Below are positions 9,102 through 19,396 of a DNA stretch of 64,000 nt, piece by piece; within the stretch, counting starts at the first letter, position 1, and each line of letters begins with the position of its first letter. Position numbers and translations under genes: made by a program. Source of the stretch: Brachybacterium sillae. GTDB lineage: Bacteria > Actinomycetota > Actinomycetes > Actinomycetales > Dermabacteraceae. The notes under the pieces are model-generated. The model was not told the DNA's origin and ran no database searches. It was given only the letters and a program-made list of their open reading frames with translations. The stretch covers positions 1,240,001 to 1,304,000 of the forward strand of contig NZ_JAFEUW010000001.1 of NCBI RefSeq assembly GCF_025028335.1, read 5' to 3'.

Positions 9102-10085
9102 TCAGCCCTGGGTGATGCCCTTCTCCGCCAGCCAATCCCGTGCGATGTCGGCGGACTTCGCCTGTTCGTCGACACTGCGGGCGTTGAGGGTGCGCAGGTC
9201 CGTCGCGGTGAGGACGGAGGTGACCTTCCGGATCGCCTCGGCAGCGGCCTCGTCGACCTTCTGCGAGACCAGCGGCACCACGTTCTGCGGCAGGATCAAT
9301 GCCTCGGGATCCTCGAGCACCACGAAACCGTTCTTCTCGATCGCCGGATCGGCGGAGTAGAGGTCCGCCAGCTGCACGGTGCCGTCGGTCAGGGCCTTCA
9401 CGGTGAGGGGACCGCCGGAGTCCTCGACGGGCACCACCTCGACGGTGGCGCCGTAGGTCTTCTGCAGCCCGTCGGGGCCGTAGGGGCGTGTGCTGAACTC
9501 GCTGTTCGCGGCGATCTTCAGACCGTCGACACGGGCGAGGTCCGCCATCGTGCGCAGCTGGTTCTGCTGCGCGAAGTCCCCGGTGGTGGTGTAGGTGTCC
9601 TGGTCGGAGGCCTCGGCGAAGTCCAGGACCCGCAGCTCCCCCGGCAGCGCCTCGGCGAGGGCGGACGCGATCTCCTCCGGTGAGGCCGAGGGGGCGTCGG
9701 GCTGATAGAACTGCAGCAGGTTGCCGGTGTACTCGGGCATGACGTCGATGGCGCCGCTCTCGACCTCCGGCAGGTACACCTCGCGCTGACCGATCTGGTA
9801 CTGGCGGGTGACCGTGATCCCGGCGGCCTCGAGGGCCTGGGCGAACAGTTCGGCGATGATCTCGTTGGAGTAGTACTGCTGGGAGCCGATCACCAGGGCG
9901 GCCCCACCGGCGTCGGACGCGCCGCCCACACCGGAGCCGGAGCCGCCGGAGCCGGAGCCCCCCGACCCCGCGCCCTGGTCGAGCGGATCGGCGTTGCTGC
10001 AGGCGGCGGCCGTGGTGGCGGTCAGGGCACCGAGCCCGAAGGCGGCGAGGGTGCGACGACGGGGGCGGAACGAGCTGGTGGTCAT
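9102..10085 (-). CDS. Glycine betaine/osmoprotectant ABC transporter, substrate-binding lipoprotein
   Basis: A 327-residue OpuAC/ProX-type binding protein. The N-terminus has basic residues, a hydrophobic stretch and a lipobox ending TAAAC, so the mature protein is lipid-anchored outside. A Gly/Ser-rich linker (GSGGSGSGGSG) precedes the domain, which begins ALVIGSQQYYSNEIIAELFAQ, typical of quaternary-amine binders; QYQIGQREVYLPEVESGAIDVMPEYTGNLL follows in conserved blocks. It overlaps the upstream permease by four bases and is the last gene of ATPase-permease-permease-SBP. Betaine, choline or a related solute is likely; the exact one cannot be read. Confidence 0.92.
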   Translation of the reverse strand: MTTSSFRPRRRTLAAFGLGALTATTAAACSNADPLDQGAGSGGSGSGGSGSGVGGASDAGGAALVIGSQQYYSNEIIAELFAQALEAAGITVTRQYQIGQREVYLPEVESGAIDVMPEYTGNLLQFYQPDAPSASPEEIASALAEALPGELRVLDFAEASDQDTYTTTGDFAQQNQLRTMADLARVDGLKIAANSEFSTRPYGPDGLQKTYGATVEVVPVEDSGGPLTVKALTDGTVQLADLYSADPAIEKNGFVVLEDPEALILPQNVVPLVSQKVDEAAAEAIRKVTSVLTATDLRTLNARSVDEQAKSADIARDWLAEKGITQG

Positions 10086-10822
10086 GCGGTGCCTCCTGAG
10101 GGCGTGGTGGGGGACGGTTCCGCGGTGGCGGTCTGGGCGGGCCCGCGACGGGTCCGATCCGCGCGTGCGCGGCGCTGGGGGTCGGCGAGGCGCTGCAGGG
10201 TCAGCAGCGCGAGGTCGAGGATAATCGCGAGCAGCACGACCAGCAGGGATCCGGCGAGCATCAGCGGATAGTCACCGGTCTTGAGCCCGCGGAAGATGTA
10301 GCCGCCGAGGCCGCCGTTGCCGACGTACGCGGCGAGCATGGCGGTGGCGACGACCTGCAGGGTGGCTGAACGCAGGCCGGTGATCAGCAGGGGCATGCCC
10401 AGCGGCAGTTCGACGCTGCGGAGGATCTGCATCTCGGTCATGCCCTGGGCGCGGGCGGCGTCGATCACCCGGTCGTCGACGGATTCGCAGGCGGAGTAGG
10501 CGCCGGCCAGCAGCGACGGCACCGCCAGCACGATGAACGCGAGGATCGGGGCGGTCAGTCCGATGCCAAACCACAGGGCCAGCACCGTCACCAGGCCGAG
10601 GGTCGGCACGGCGCGCGCGCCCGACGTGAGCGCGACGGCGAGGCCGCGTCCGCGGCGGGTGTGTCCGACGAACAGTCCGGCGGGGACGGCCAGCAGGGCG
10701 GCGAGGCCGACGCCGAGGGCGGTGTACCACAGGTGCTGCAACAGCGCCCGGCCGATGCCTGTGGCGCCACCCCAGTGGGTGGGGTCGAGGATCCAGGCGA
10801 TCGCCTGCAGCAGGAAGGTCAT
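10082..10822 (-). CDS. Osmoprotectant ABC transporter permease (second)
   Basis: A 246-residue membrane protein with five to six hydrophobic spans and the cytoplasmic EAA-like loop DAARAQGMTEMQILRSVELP that contacts the ATPase. Its LAVPAGLFVGHTRRGRGLA and RAVPTLGLVTVLALWFGIGL segments are typical of OpuBB/ProW-type permeases. The start overlaps the preceding permease stop by four bases and its own stop overlaps the binding protein start, indicating tight translational coupling. The charged tail after residue 215 is likely cytoplasmic and disordered. Confidence 0.93.
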   Translation of the reverse strand: MTFLLQAIAWILDPTHWGGATGIGRALLQHLWYTALGVGLAALLAVPAGLFVGHTRRGRGLAVALTSGARAVPTLGLVTVLALWFGIGLTAPILAFIVLAVPSLLAGAYSACESVDDRVIDAARAQGMTEMQILRSVELPLGMPLLITGLRSATLQVVATAMLAAYVGNGGLGGYIFRGLKTGDYPLMLAGSLLVVLLAIILDLALLTLQRLADPQRRARADRTRRGPAQTATAEPSPTTPSGGTA

Positions 10823-11535
10823 GCGCGCACCTCCACCGCTGCGGTGGCGTCGGCTCCGGGTCGCCGGTCACCGGAGCCCTCCGAGCGCTGCGCGATCCCG
10901 GCGCGACTGCGTGTCCACGGCATCAGCAGCCGTCCCAGGGCCACCAGCAGAGCGTCCAACACCAGCGCCAGCAGCACGGTGGCGATGATGCCGGTGAGGA
11001 CCTCCGCGATGATGCCGCGCTGGAAACCGTCGATGAACAGCATGCCGAGACTGGGGACCCCCAGCACCCCACCGACGGTCACCAGGGACACCGTGGAGAC
11101 GGTGACGACGCGCAGCCCCGCGAGCAGCGCGGGCCCCGCGAGCGGCAGCTCCACCTGGGTGAAGCGCGCCAGCGGGGTGAAGCCCTGGGCGGTGGCGGCG
11201 TCGAGGGCGTCGGGGCGGACGGAGCGGAAGGCCTCCTGCGCGGCGGGCACCATCAGCGCCAGTCCGTACAGGGTGAGCGCGATGATGACGTTCACCGGGC
11301 TGCGGATGCTGGTGCCGATGATCAGGGGCAGCACGATGAACAGCGGCAGGGACGGCACCGCGTACAGCAGGCCGGAGCCGACGGAGACGCCGTTGCGCAG
11401 CAGGGGCCTGCGGGCCGTGAGCTTCGCCAGCGGCACCGACAGCAGCAGCGCCAGCAGGATCGGCGGGACCGCCTGCCCCAGATGGGCGAGGAGGTTCCGC
11501 CCCACGAGGTCGAGGTTCGCCAGCAGCCAGGTCAT
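10819..11535 (-). CDS. Osmoprotectant ABC transporter permease (first)
   Basis: A 238-residue paralogue of the following permease, also with the conserved SVPLAKLTARRPLLRN entry and RPDALDAATAQGFTPLARF coupling loop. Two different permeases per system is the arrangement of OpuB/OpuC-type importers. It overlaps both neighbours by four bases. The C-terminus (GRLLMPWTRSRAG) ends in a hydrophilic tail. Confidence in family is high; which heterodimer face it forms is not knowable here. Confidence 0.93.
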   Translation of the reverse strand: MTWLLANLDLVGRNLLAHLGQAVPPILLALLLSVPLAKLTARRPLLRNGVSVGSGLLYAVPSLPLFIVLPLIIGTSIRSPVNVIIALTLYGLALMVPAAQEAFRSVRPDALDAATAQGFTPLARFTQVELPLAGPALLAGLRVVTVSTVSLVTVGGVLGVPSLGMLFIDGFQRGIIAEVLTGIIATVLLALVLDALLVALGRLLMPWTRSRAGIAQRSEGSGDRRPGADATAAVEVRA

Positions 11536-12347
11536 CGGCGCTCCAGCACCCCGACGGCGCGCCCGGAGCCGTCGAGCACGAGGTCGTGGTGGGTGCCGCG
11601 CTCCACTCGCAGGGACCGTTGGCCGGAATCCATGCCGAGGAACCCGCGCACGAAGTCGTCGGCGGGGTCGTCGAGGATCTCCTGGGGGGTGCCGCGCTGG
11701 GCGATGACCCCGCCGGGCCGCAGCACCACCACCTCGTCGCCGAGCTGGAAGGCCTCGTCGATGTCGTGGGTGACCAGCACGATCGTCTTGCCGAGCTCCG
11801 CCTGGATGCGGCGCATCTCGCCGTGCAGCTCTCGGCGCACGATGGGGTCGACCGCCCCGAAGGGCTCGTCCATGAGCAGGATGTTCGGGTCGGCGGCGAG
11901 CGCGCGCGCCACGCCCACGCGCTGCTGCTGGCCGCCGGAGAGCTGGGAGGGGTAGCGGCGGGCCATGGAGGCGTCCAGTCCCACCAGTTCCATCAGCTCT
12001 CCGGCCCGGCGGCGGGCCTCAGCCCGCGCAGTCCCGACGAGCACCGGCACGGTGGCGATGTTGTCGAGCACGGTGCGGTGGGGCAGCAGCCCGCCGGCCT
12101 GCATCACGTACCCGATGCGGCGCCGCAGACGCACCGGGTTGATCCCGGAGACGTCCTCGTCATCGATGAGGATCCGCCCGGAGGTGGGGTCCACCATGCG
12201 GTTGACCATGCGCAACAGGGTGGTCTTGCCCGAACCGGAGGAACCGACGAGGGCGACGCAGCGGTGGGAGGGGACGTCGAAGCTGACGTCGTCCACCGCG
12301 ACGGTGCCGTCGGGGTACTGCTTGCGGACGTGGTCGAAGCGGATCAC
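11532..12347 (-). CDS. Osmoprotectant ABC transporter ATP-binding protein
   Basis: Energises the importer encoded downstream. Walker A GSSGSGKTT lies at about residues 34-42, the Q-loop in GYVMQAGGLLPHRTV, the signature LSGGQQQRVGVARAL, Walker B ILLMDEPFGAVD and the switch His in VLVTHDIDEAF. At 271 residues it has the core plus a short C-terminal piece and no clear CBS pair, unlike OpuAA. I choose the GTG at 12347 (VIRFDHVRKQY) with GGAAGG eight to ten bases ahead; the frame stays open upstream but that part does not resemble the family. Confidence 0.93.
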   Translation of the reverse strand: MIRFDHVRKQYPDGTVAVDDVSFDVPSHRCVALVGSSGSGKTTLLRMVNRMVDPTSGRILIDDEDVSGINPVRLRRRIGYVMQAGGLLPHRTVLDNIATVPVLVGTARAEARRRAGELMELVGLDASMARRYPSQLSGGQQQRVGVARALAADPNILLMDEPFGAVDPIVRRELHGEMRRIQAELGKTIVLVTHDIDEAFQLGDEVVVLRPGGVIAQRGTPQEILDDPADDFVRGFLGMDSGQRSLRVERGTHHDLVLDGSGRAVGVLERR

Positions 12348-12397
12348 GAGGGCCCTTCCGGGGCGCTCCGTCTGGGCGCGCCTGTGTCGTCCGACCA

Positions 12398-12403
12398 GCC
12401 TAG
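12398..12403 (-). promoter_or_regulatory. Candidate -10 (TAGGCT) of the osmoprotectant operon
   Basis: TAGGCT on the minus strand about 50 bases before the ATPase GTG would give a leader of roughly 44 bases. The preceding 12404-12495 region holds only G/C-rich repeats. Confidence 0.4.
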
Positions 12404-12495
12404 GGGAGGCTCCCGGGCCGCTGCTGGACCGGGGCGACCGTCCGGTCACACGACGCCCGACCCGACAGCGAGCCGTCCGTGGCCTCCCCGGCGTC

Positions 12496-13160
12496 TCAGC
12501 CCGCGGCCCGGCGCCGTCGCACCCGATCCAGCAGGTCCTCGTGCCAGTCGGTGACGCCGGTGAGCTCCGGGTGGAAGGCGAGCGCGACGATATCGGGTCC
12601 CTCGCCGGTCGTGCCGGCGGCGCGCGGGGTCCGCACGCCGACGATGGAGCCGCCGCCGCGGTGGGCGGCATCGGGCCTGGTGGCGATCACCTCGACACCC
12701 TCCCCCACGTCCTCGACCTTCGGGGCGCGGATGTAGGCGACGGTGCGCTGCCCATCGGGGGTGTCGATGGGTTCCTCGGTGGAGTCGACCTGTCGGCCGA
12801 AGGCGTTGCGCCGCACGGTGACGTCGAGCCCTCCAAGGGTCTGTTGCCCGGGGGCCGGATCCAGCACGCGGTCGGCGACGAGGATCATGCCGGCACAGGT
12901 GCCGAGCACCGGCAGCCCGTCCGCAATGGCCTGCTGCAGCGGCCCGCGCAACCCGAGCACTCGGGTGAGGCGGTCGATGGTGGAGGACTCCCCGCCGGGC
13001 AGGACGAGGGCCTCGAGGCCGTCGAGGTCGGCGGCGCGGCGCACCAGCACGGGATCCTGGCCGAGGGCGCGGAGCATCTGGGCGTGTTCACGCACACCAC
13101 CCTGGAGGGCGAGGACGCCCGCGCGCACGGGGCGGCGGGCGTCCTCAGCGGCGGGGATGG

Positions 13161-13164
<4 letters not shown>
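12496..13164 (-). CDS. pdxT: Pyridoxal 5'-phosphate synthase, glutaminase subunit
   Basis: Hydrolyses glutamine and channels ammonia to PdxS for pyridoxal 5'-phosphate synthesis. The N-terminus [14 protein letters not shown], the oxyanion block [11 protein letters not shown], nucleophile Cys near residue 90 in GTCAGMIL and the His/Glu pair in AFHPELTG are all present. Length 222 is slightly long because of a 14-residue N-terminal arm. The start is a GTG whose first bases overlap the pdxS stop (GTGA), with GGAG eight bases upstream; a TTG three bases earlier is an alternative. Translational coupling suits the 1:1 complex. Confidence 0.96.
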
Positions 13165-14093
<929 letters not shown>

Positions 14094-14107
14094 CGTCCTC
14101 CCGGGAA

Positions 14108-14161
14108 GTGGCCCGACGGAAGATCCACTTCTTGCGTGTCGCAATGGACCACAATGGGGGC
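14108..14161. promoter_or_regulatory. Probable PdxR operator/promoter region between pdxS and pdxR
   Basis: This AT-richer island contains the directly repeated ATTG words in CATTGTGGTCCATTGCG (read on the minus strand) and the near-palindrome TGGACCA. Direct ATTG-type repeats between pdxS and pdxR fit MocR-family operators, but the assignment is by position only. Confidence 0.45.
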
Positions 14162-15655
14162 ATGGCTCGCACCCCCCGCCCCGTCGACCTGCCGCTCGAC
14201 CCACGGGTCGGGGCCGAGGGCTCGGTCACGGAACGCCTCACCGCCCAACTGCGGGAGGCCGTGACCACGGGCACCCTGCGCCCCGGGGACCACCTGCCGA
14301 GCACCCGCAGCCTGGCGGTGAGGCTGGGGGTCTCCCGCGGTAGCGTCGTCACCGCTTACGAGCAGCTCACCGCTGAGGGCTACGTGGAGGCGGTCCGCGG
14401 CAGCGGCACCCGCGTCACCCCTGCCCTGACCAGTCACCTCGCCTCACCCCGGCCCCGGTCCGCTGACCGCTCCCCCCGCGCTGCCGGCGGGGCCGGCGAA
14501 CCCGCCGGTGCCCTCCGCGGCGCCGCCCGGCGCCGGGCCACCACCGGCCCCACGGTTCCCCACCCCATCGACCTGCGTCCGGGCGGTGTCGATGTCTCCC
14601 CGCTGGTGACCCCCGCGTGGCGCTCCGCCTGGCGGGAGGCCGCCGCCCACCCGCGTCGATCCGCTCCCCCGGCCGATGGGGACCCGGCGCTGCGTGCCGC
14701 GATCGCGGAGCGTCTTCGCCGCGTGCGCGGGTGCAGTGTCGACCCTGCCGCACCGGTGGTCACCGCCGGCGCCCGTCACGGCCTCAGTCTGCTGCTGACC
14801 GCCCTGGCCACCCGTCGCGGCCGTCCCCTGGTGGTGGCCTTCGAATCCCCGGGTTCCCCCGGATTGCGGCAGGTGCCCGCCCTGCTGGGTCACCGCACCG
14901 TCGATGCCCCCGTCGATACGGACGGGCTCGATCCGGCGCAGGTGCCGGCCGGGATCGACGTGCTGGTGGTGACGCCCTCCCATCAGTTCCCCCTGGGGGC
15001 GGACCTCCCGCTGGCGCGGCGCCTGGCGGTGCTGGAACTGGCACGGGAGCGGGACGTGCTGGTGGTGGAGGACGAGCACACCGCGGAGTGGCGCTGGTCG
15101 GGCGCACCCCTGCCGGCGCTGGCGGGGCTCGACGATCCCCGGGATCCGCGGGTGGCACTGCTCGGGACGGTGTCCTCCCAGTTGGGGCCGGGCAGCGCCC
15201 TGGGGCATGTGGTGCCGCCCGCCCCGATGCGGGACGCGGTCACCGCCTCCCAGTCGGCCCTCGGCTCACCGGTCGATGCCGTGGTGCAGGACGCCGCCGC
15301 GCGGTTCCTCACCGGCGGTGGGTTCGACCGGCATCTGCAGCGTCTGCGCACCGCCCACCGCAAGCGGCTGGAGATCCTGCAACACACCCTCGCGGAGGTG
15401 CCCGGCGTGGAGCTGCAGCCGGTCCCCGGCGGGCTCGCGGCCGTGGCCCTCACCGCGCTCCCCGAGGAGAAGGCGGTGGCCCGGGCCCGCGCGGCGGGGG
15501 TGCTGGTCACCGGACTGCACGGCTACTGGGGTGGACCGACGGGCCGCGACGGCGTGCTGATCGGCTTCGGGGGGCCGACCCGGGAGCTGCAGCTCGGCCT
15601 CAGCCGCCTCGTGGAGGCCCTGCGGACCGCGCCGTCCCGGGATCAGCGCCCGTAG
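14162..15655 (+). CDS. pdxR: MocR-type transcriptional regulator of PLP synthesis (GntR domain fused to aminotransferase-like domain)
   Basis: A 497-residue fusion: winged-helix GntR domain at about 15-80 ([26 protein letters not shown] in blocks), a Pro/Ala-rich linker near 95-140, and a fold-type I aminotransferase domain to the end. MocR proteins beside pdxST activate or repress PLP synthesis by sensing PLP. The ATG at 14162 has GGGGG adjacent and yields the canonical start. Odd point: the segment aligned to the PLP Schiff-base lysine (usually SFSKxLxPG) reads TVSSQLGPG, so that Lys appears to be Ser. It overlaps the converging kinase gene by 13 bases. Confidence 0.93.
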   Translation: MARTPRPVDLPLDPRVGAEGSVTERLTAQLREAVTTGTLRPGDHLPSTRSLAVRLGVSRGSVVTAYEQLTAEGYVEAVRGSGTRVTPALTSHLASPRPRSADRSPRAAGGAGEPAGALRGAARRRATTGPTVPHPIDLRPGGVDVSPLVTPAWRSAWREAAAHPRRSAPPADGDPALRAAIAERLRRVRGCSVDPAAPVVTAGARHGLSLLLTALATRRGRPLVVAFESPGSPGLRQVPALLGHRTVDAPVDTDGLDPAQVPAGIDVLVVTPSHQFPLGADLPLARRLAVLELARERDVLVVEDEHTAEWRWSGAPLPALAGLDDPRDPRVALLGTVSSQLGPGSALGHVVPPAPMRDAVTASQSALGSPVDAVVQDAAARFLTGGGFDRHLQRLRTAHRKRLEILQHTLAEVPGVELQPVPGGLAAVALTALPEEKAVARARAAGVLVTGLHGYWGGPTGRDGVLIGFGGPTRELQLGLSRLVEALRTAPSRDQRP

Positions 15656-16443
15656 GCCCCCTGATACACCGCCTCGAACGGCGCGTGGCCGCTCTGTCGG
15701 TGCTCGATGGAGCTGGTCACGACGTCCTTCGCGACCCGCGCGGCCTCCAGCGGGGTGGCGCCCTTGGCGAGTTCCGCGGTGACGGCGGCGGCGAGGGTGC
15801 AGCCGGCGCCGGAGACCCGCTCCTGGCCGATCTTCGGGGAGCGCAGCTCGACGGTCTGCTCTCCGTCGTGGAACACGTCCACGGCGTCGTCGCCGTCCAG
15901 TTCCACACCGCCCTTGGCGAGCACCACCGCACCGGAGATCTCGTGGATGCGGCGCGCTGCCTCGGTGAGATCCTCCACCGAGGTGATGGAGTCCATCCCG
16001 GACAGCGCCATCGACTCGAAGTGATTGGGGGTCACGAACGTGGCCAGCGGCAGGATCTTCTCCTTGAGGGCGTTGTCGGTGTCCAGCGCCGCGCCGGGCT
16101 CCTGGCCCTTGCAGATCAGCACGGGATCCAGCACCACGTGCCGGAAGGTCCGCTCCCCGAGGCTGCGCGCCACCGCGTCGATGGTGGTGGGGGTGCCGAG
16201 CATGCCGATCTTCACGGTGTCGATGTCATGCAGGGCGGTGGTCGCCTCGATCTGGTCGCGGATCACCTGGGGGTCGATCGGCACGAAGCGGTGCGCCCAG
16301 TCGTGGGACGGGTCGAAGGAGACGATGCAGGTGAGCGCCACGGTCCCGAAGGTGCCGAGCTGATGGAAGGTCTTCAGGTCGGTCTGGGCACCGGCGCCGC
16401 CGGTGGCCTCGGATCCGGCGATGGACAGGGCGACATGCGTCAT
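15643..16443 (-). CDS. PdxK/ThiD-type (hydroxymethyl)pyrimidine/pyridoxal kinase
   Basis: A 266-residue ribokinase-fold enzyme. Blocks SIAGSEATGGAGAQTDLKTF, VKIGMLGTPTTIDAV, VLDPVLICKG and SGAGCTLAAAV match the ThiD-like kinases of which Bacillus PdxK is a member; the Cys in GAGCT is typical of the pyridoxal-active branch. Beside pdxST/pdxR, a B6 salvage role (pyridoxal or pyridoxine phosphorylation) is more likely than thiamine synthesis, but both activities exist in the family. The ATG at 16443 has GAGGAG eight bases ahead. Its stop lies 13 bases inside the 3' end of pdxR. Confidence 0.88.
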   Translation of the reverse strand: MTHVALSIAGSEATGGAGAQTDLKTFHQLGTFGTVALTCIVSFDPSHDWAHRFVPIDPQVIRDQIEATTALHDIDTVKIGMLGTPTTIDAVARSLGERTFRHVVLDPVLICKGQEPGAALDTDNALKEKILPLATFVTPNHFESMALSGMDSITSVEDLTEAARRIHEISGAVVLAKGGVELDGDDAVDVFHDGEQTVELRSPKIGQERVSGAGCTLAAAVTAELAKGATPLEAARVAKDVVTSSIEHRQSGHAPFEAVYQGAYGR

Positions 16444-16547
16444 CGGGGGCACTCCTCGGGGTCGGTCGGATCCCCCGATGGTACGTCCCCGACACCTCTT
16501 CCCGCCGGGGCCCCGAATGCGCCCCGCGGCCCGGTCGGGCGGCGGGG

Positions 16548-16553
16548 TAGGGT
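16548..16553 (+). promoter_or_regulatory. Leaderless -10 (TAGGGT) of the GtrA gene
   Basis: TANNNT eight bases before the GTG at 16562. Confidence 0.45.
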
Positions 16554-16561
16554 CGAGCCCC

Positions 16562-17062
16562 GTGCCCTCCACCCTCCGTCGCCTCCGGGACCGCCACCTG
16601 GCCTCCAGCGCGAAGTTCCTCCTGGTCGGGGGTGTGGTGTTCCTGGTGGACGCCCTGATGTACAACCTGCTGGTGTTCTGGCACCCGACGCAGGGCTGGG
16701 GCCAGGGGATGCTGTTCTCCCACCCGATCACTGCGAAGGTGCTGACCATCGCGGCGGCGTCCGTGCTGACCTACCTGGGCAACCGCCTGTGGACCTTCGG
16801 GGCCCGGCCGGTGGACAGCACCTCCCGCTCCGTCCTCGCCTTCGTGGTCGTGAACATCATCGCGGCGGGCCTGCAGCTCGCCTGCCTGGGGTTCTCCCGG
16901 TACGTGCTGGGGTGGGACTCACCGCTGGCCGACAACATCTCCGGGACGGTCGTGGGACAGATCGTCTCCACGTCCTTGAGATATGTGACGTACGGCCGGT
17001 TCGTGTTTCCGGATCGTGACCAACTGTCCCGGTCGGACGGCCCCTCTATGCCCCTAAACTGA
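16562..17062 (+). CDS. GtrA family membrane protein
   Basis: A 166-residue protein with four hydrophobic spans, matching GtrA/DPMS flippase-like proteins: FLLVGGVVFLVDALMYNLLV at the N-terminus, LTYLGNRLWTF after span two, and a C-terminal SLRYVTYGRFVF. Members move polyprenyl-linked sugars or modify wall glycans; the substrate is unknown here. The GTG is selected because a TAGGGT element lies just upstream and because the codons before it are Gly/Arg/Pro-rich and unlike the family. It precedes mtlA by 48 bases but need not belong to that operon. Confidence 0.87.
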   Translation: MPSTLRRLRDRHLASSAKFLLVGGVVFLVDALMYNLLVFWHPTQGWGQGMLFSHPITAKVLTIAAASVLTYLGNRLWTFGARPVDSTSRSVLAFVVVNIIAAGLQLACLGFSRYVLGWDSPLADNISGTVVGQIVSTSLRYVTYGRFVFPDRDQLSRSDGPSMPLN

Positions 17063-17110
17063 CGCGAACCGCATGCGACCCGCGCGCCCATGCCGTTCCC
17101 CGGAGAATCC

Positions 17111-19264
17111 ATGACCACCACCGCACCCGGACACACCGAGACGGGGCGCTCCGGCGCCTCGCCGCGGGTGCTCGTCCAGAAGGTCGGCACCGCCCTGTCC
17201 AGCATGGTGATGCCGAACATCCCCGCCCTCATCGCGTGGGGCCTGATCACCGCCCTCTTCATCCCCGTCGGGTGGATGCCGAACGAGGCACTGTCCTCGA
17301 TCGTGGGCCCGATGATCCACTACCTGCTGCCGCTGCTCATCGCGAACACCGCCGGCCGCATGGTGTACGACGCCCGCGGCGCCGTCGTCGGTGTCACCGC
17401 CACCATGGGTGTGATCGCCGGATCCGACTGGCTGATCCAGCAGGAGAACACCCGTCTGCTGGCCGACTGGGTGGCCGCCGGGAACGCCGAGGCGGACTTC
17501 GCCCCGCTGGGCCAGGTGCACATGTTCATCGGCGCGATGATGATGGCGCCGTTCGCCGCCTGGGCGATGAAGCAGCTGGACCGTCTGTGGGCCGATCGCA
17601 TCCCCGCGGGCTTCGAGATGCTCGTGAACATGTTCTCCGCCGGCATCTGGGGGACCATCGCCGCGCTGCTCGGGTTCTTCGCCCTGGCCCCGGTGATCAA
17701 CGCCGTGATGGCGGCGCTCAGCGCCGGTGTCGCGGCTCTGGTCGGCGCCGGGCTGCTGCCGCTGGTGTCGCTGCTGATCGAACCCGCCAAGGTGTTCTTC
17801 CTGAACAACGCCATCAACCACGGGGTGCTGACTCCGCTGGGCACCCAGGAGGCCGGTGAGGCCGGCAAGTCGATCCTGTTCCTGCTGGAGGCGAACCCGG
17901 GACCGGGCCTGGGCATCCTGCTGGCGTGGTCGATCTTCGGCCGGGGCGCCGCCCGTGCGTCCGCGCCGGGTGCCGCCATCATCCACTTCTTCGGTGGCAT
18001 CCACGAGATCTACTTCCCCTACGTGCTCATGCGCCCGCTGCTGATCATCGCCGCCATCGCCGGTGGCATGACCGGCGTGTTCCTCAACGTGCTGTTCGGC
18101 AACGGGCTCGTCGGCCCCGCCGCCCCGGGTTCGATCATCGCGGTCATGACGATGGCCGCCCGCGGCGACCAGCTGACGGTGCTGCTGTCCGTCCTCGGCG
18201 CCGCCCTGGTGAGCTTCCTGGTCGCCGCGCTGCTGCTGCGTCTGGGCCGCAAGGACCGGGACGACGACCTCGCCGCCGCGACCGCGCGGATGGAGGAGAT
18301 GAAGGGCAAGAAGTCCTCCGTCGCCGGTGCCCTCACCGGGGCCGGGGCCGCCGGCTCCGTCGCGGCCGCCGCCGCAGCGTCGGGCGCCACCGGCCCGATC
18401 CGTCGGATCGTGTTCGCCTGCGACGCGGGTATGGGGTCCTCCGCCATGGGCGCGACGGTGCTGCGCAAGAAGGTCCGTGCCGCCGGTTTCGACGACGTTG
18501 AGGTGACGAACAAGTCCATCGCCAGCCTCTCCGACGAGTGGGATGTGGTGGTGACGCAGAAGGAGCTCACCCCCCGCGCCGCCCAGCGCACGGGTTCCGC
18601 GGTGCAGGTGAGCGTCGACAACTTCATGAACTCGCCGCGGTACGACGAGGTCGTGGAGCTGATCCGTGAGCGCAGCGGCCAGGGTGCCGCCACGGCCGAC
18701 GGGCCGGCCGAACCCGCCCCGGTGGCCGCCGCCACAGCCCCCACCGCCGCCACCACCGGCAGCCACCGCGCCGAGCCCACCCCCACCCAGGCCAGCTCGG
18801 CCCCGGGGGCGGAGGCCCCTGCGGACGGTGCCGCCACCGAGGTGCTGCCGCTGAGCTCGATCGTGCTGGGTGGGGTCGCCGCCTCCGCTGACGACGCGAT
18901 CGACGAGGCCGGCGGCCTGTTGGTGCGGGCCGGTGCCGTCGAGGACGGTTATGTGGCCGCGATGCATGACCGCGAGAGCACCGTCTCCACGTTCATGGGC
19001 AACGGCCTGGCGATCCCCCACGGCACCCACGAGGCGAAGGAGTCGATCCTGCGCTCCGGCATGTCGCTGGTGCGGTACGACCGGGAGATCGACTGGAACG
19101 GCAACCCGGTGCGGTACGTCGTCGGGATCGCCGGCCGCGGTGACGAGCACCTCGCGCTGCTGCAGAGTGTGGCGCTGATCTTCGCCGACCCGGCCCAGGT
19201 CGCCCGCCTCGATGCGGCCACCACTCCGCAGGAGGTCCGTGCGCTGTTCGACGAGCAGCGCTGA
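17111..19264 (+). CDS. mtlA: PTS mannitol transporter EIICBA
   Basis: A 717-residue fused permease that imports and phosphorylates mannitol. Order is EIIC (about 1-380; TALFIPVGWMPNE, NNAINHGVLTPLG, FFGGIHEIYFPYVLMRP), EIIB with the phospho-Cys in VFACDAGMGSSAMGA (Cys437), a low-complexity Ala/Pro/Thr linker near 520-575, and EIIA with the phospho-His in GLAIPHGTHEAK (His637). The ATG at 17111 has GGAGA five bases ahead; an ATG at 17090 is in frame but lacks that. TAAACT at 17055-17060 is a candidate -10. It is followed by mtlD and ptsH. Confidence 0.97.
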   Translation: MTTTAPGHTETGRSGASPRVLVQKVGTALSSMVMPNIPALIAWGLITALFIPVGWMPNEALSSIVGPMIHYLLPLLIANTAGRMVYDARGAVVGVTATMGVIAGSDWLIQQENTRLLADWVAAGNAEADFAPLGQVHMFIGAMMMAPFAAWAMKQLDRLWADRIPAGFEMLVNMFSAGIWGTIAALLGFFALAPVINAVMAALSAGVAALVGAGLLPLVSLLIEPAKVFFLNNAINHGVLTPLGTQEAGEAGKSILFLLEANPGPGLGILLAWSIFGRGAARASAPGAAIIHFFGGIHEIYFPYVLMRPLLIIAAIAGGMTGVFLNVLFGNGLVGPAAPGSIIAVMTMAARGDQLTVLLSVLGAALVSFLVAALLLRLGRKDRDDDLAAATARMEEMKGKKSSVAGALTGAGAAGSVAAAAAASGATGPIRRIVFACDAGMGSSAMGATVLRKKVRAAGFDDVEVTNKSIASLSDEWDVVVTQKELTPRAAQRTGSAVQVSVDNFMNSPRYDEVVELIRERSGQGAATADGPAEPAPVAAATAPTAATTGSHRAEPTPTQASSAPGAEAPADGAATEVLPLSSIVLGGVAASADDAIDEAGGLLVRAGAVEDGYVAAMHDRESTVSTFMGNGLAIPHGTHEAKESILRSGMSLVRYDREIDWNGNPVRYVVGIAGRGDEHLALLQSVALIFADPAQVARLDAATTPQEVRALFDEQR

Positions 19265-19396
19265 CCCCACCCCCGAGGTGCCCCCGGACGCGGGGCGCGG
19301 TAACGTCACCCGTGACGGCGCCGCGTCCCGCGTCCGCGGCCCGTCCCGCCTCTCCCCGGGCCCGCCCGGGATCGATCACCAGCAGGGAGACCATTC

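Noticed and set aside
17054-19309. Long open minus-strand frame opposite mtlA
   Set aside because: Translation is His/Gly/Gln-rich without domains, while mtlA on the plus strand is unmistakable.
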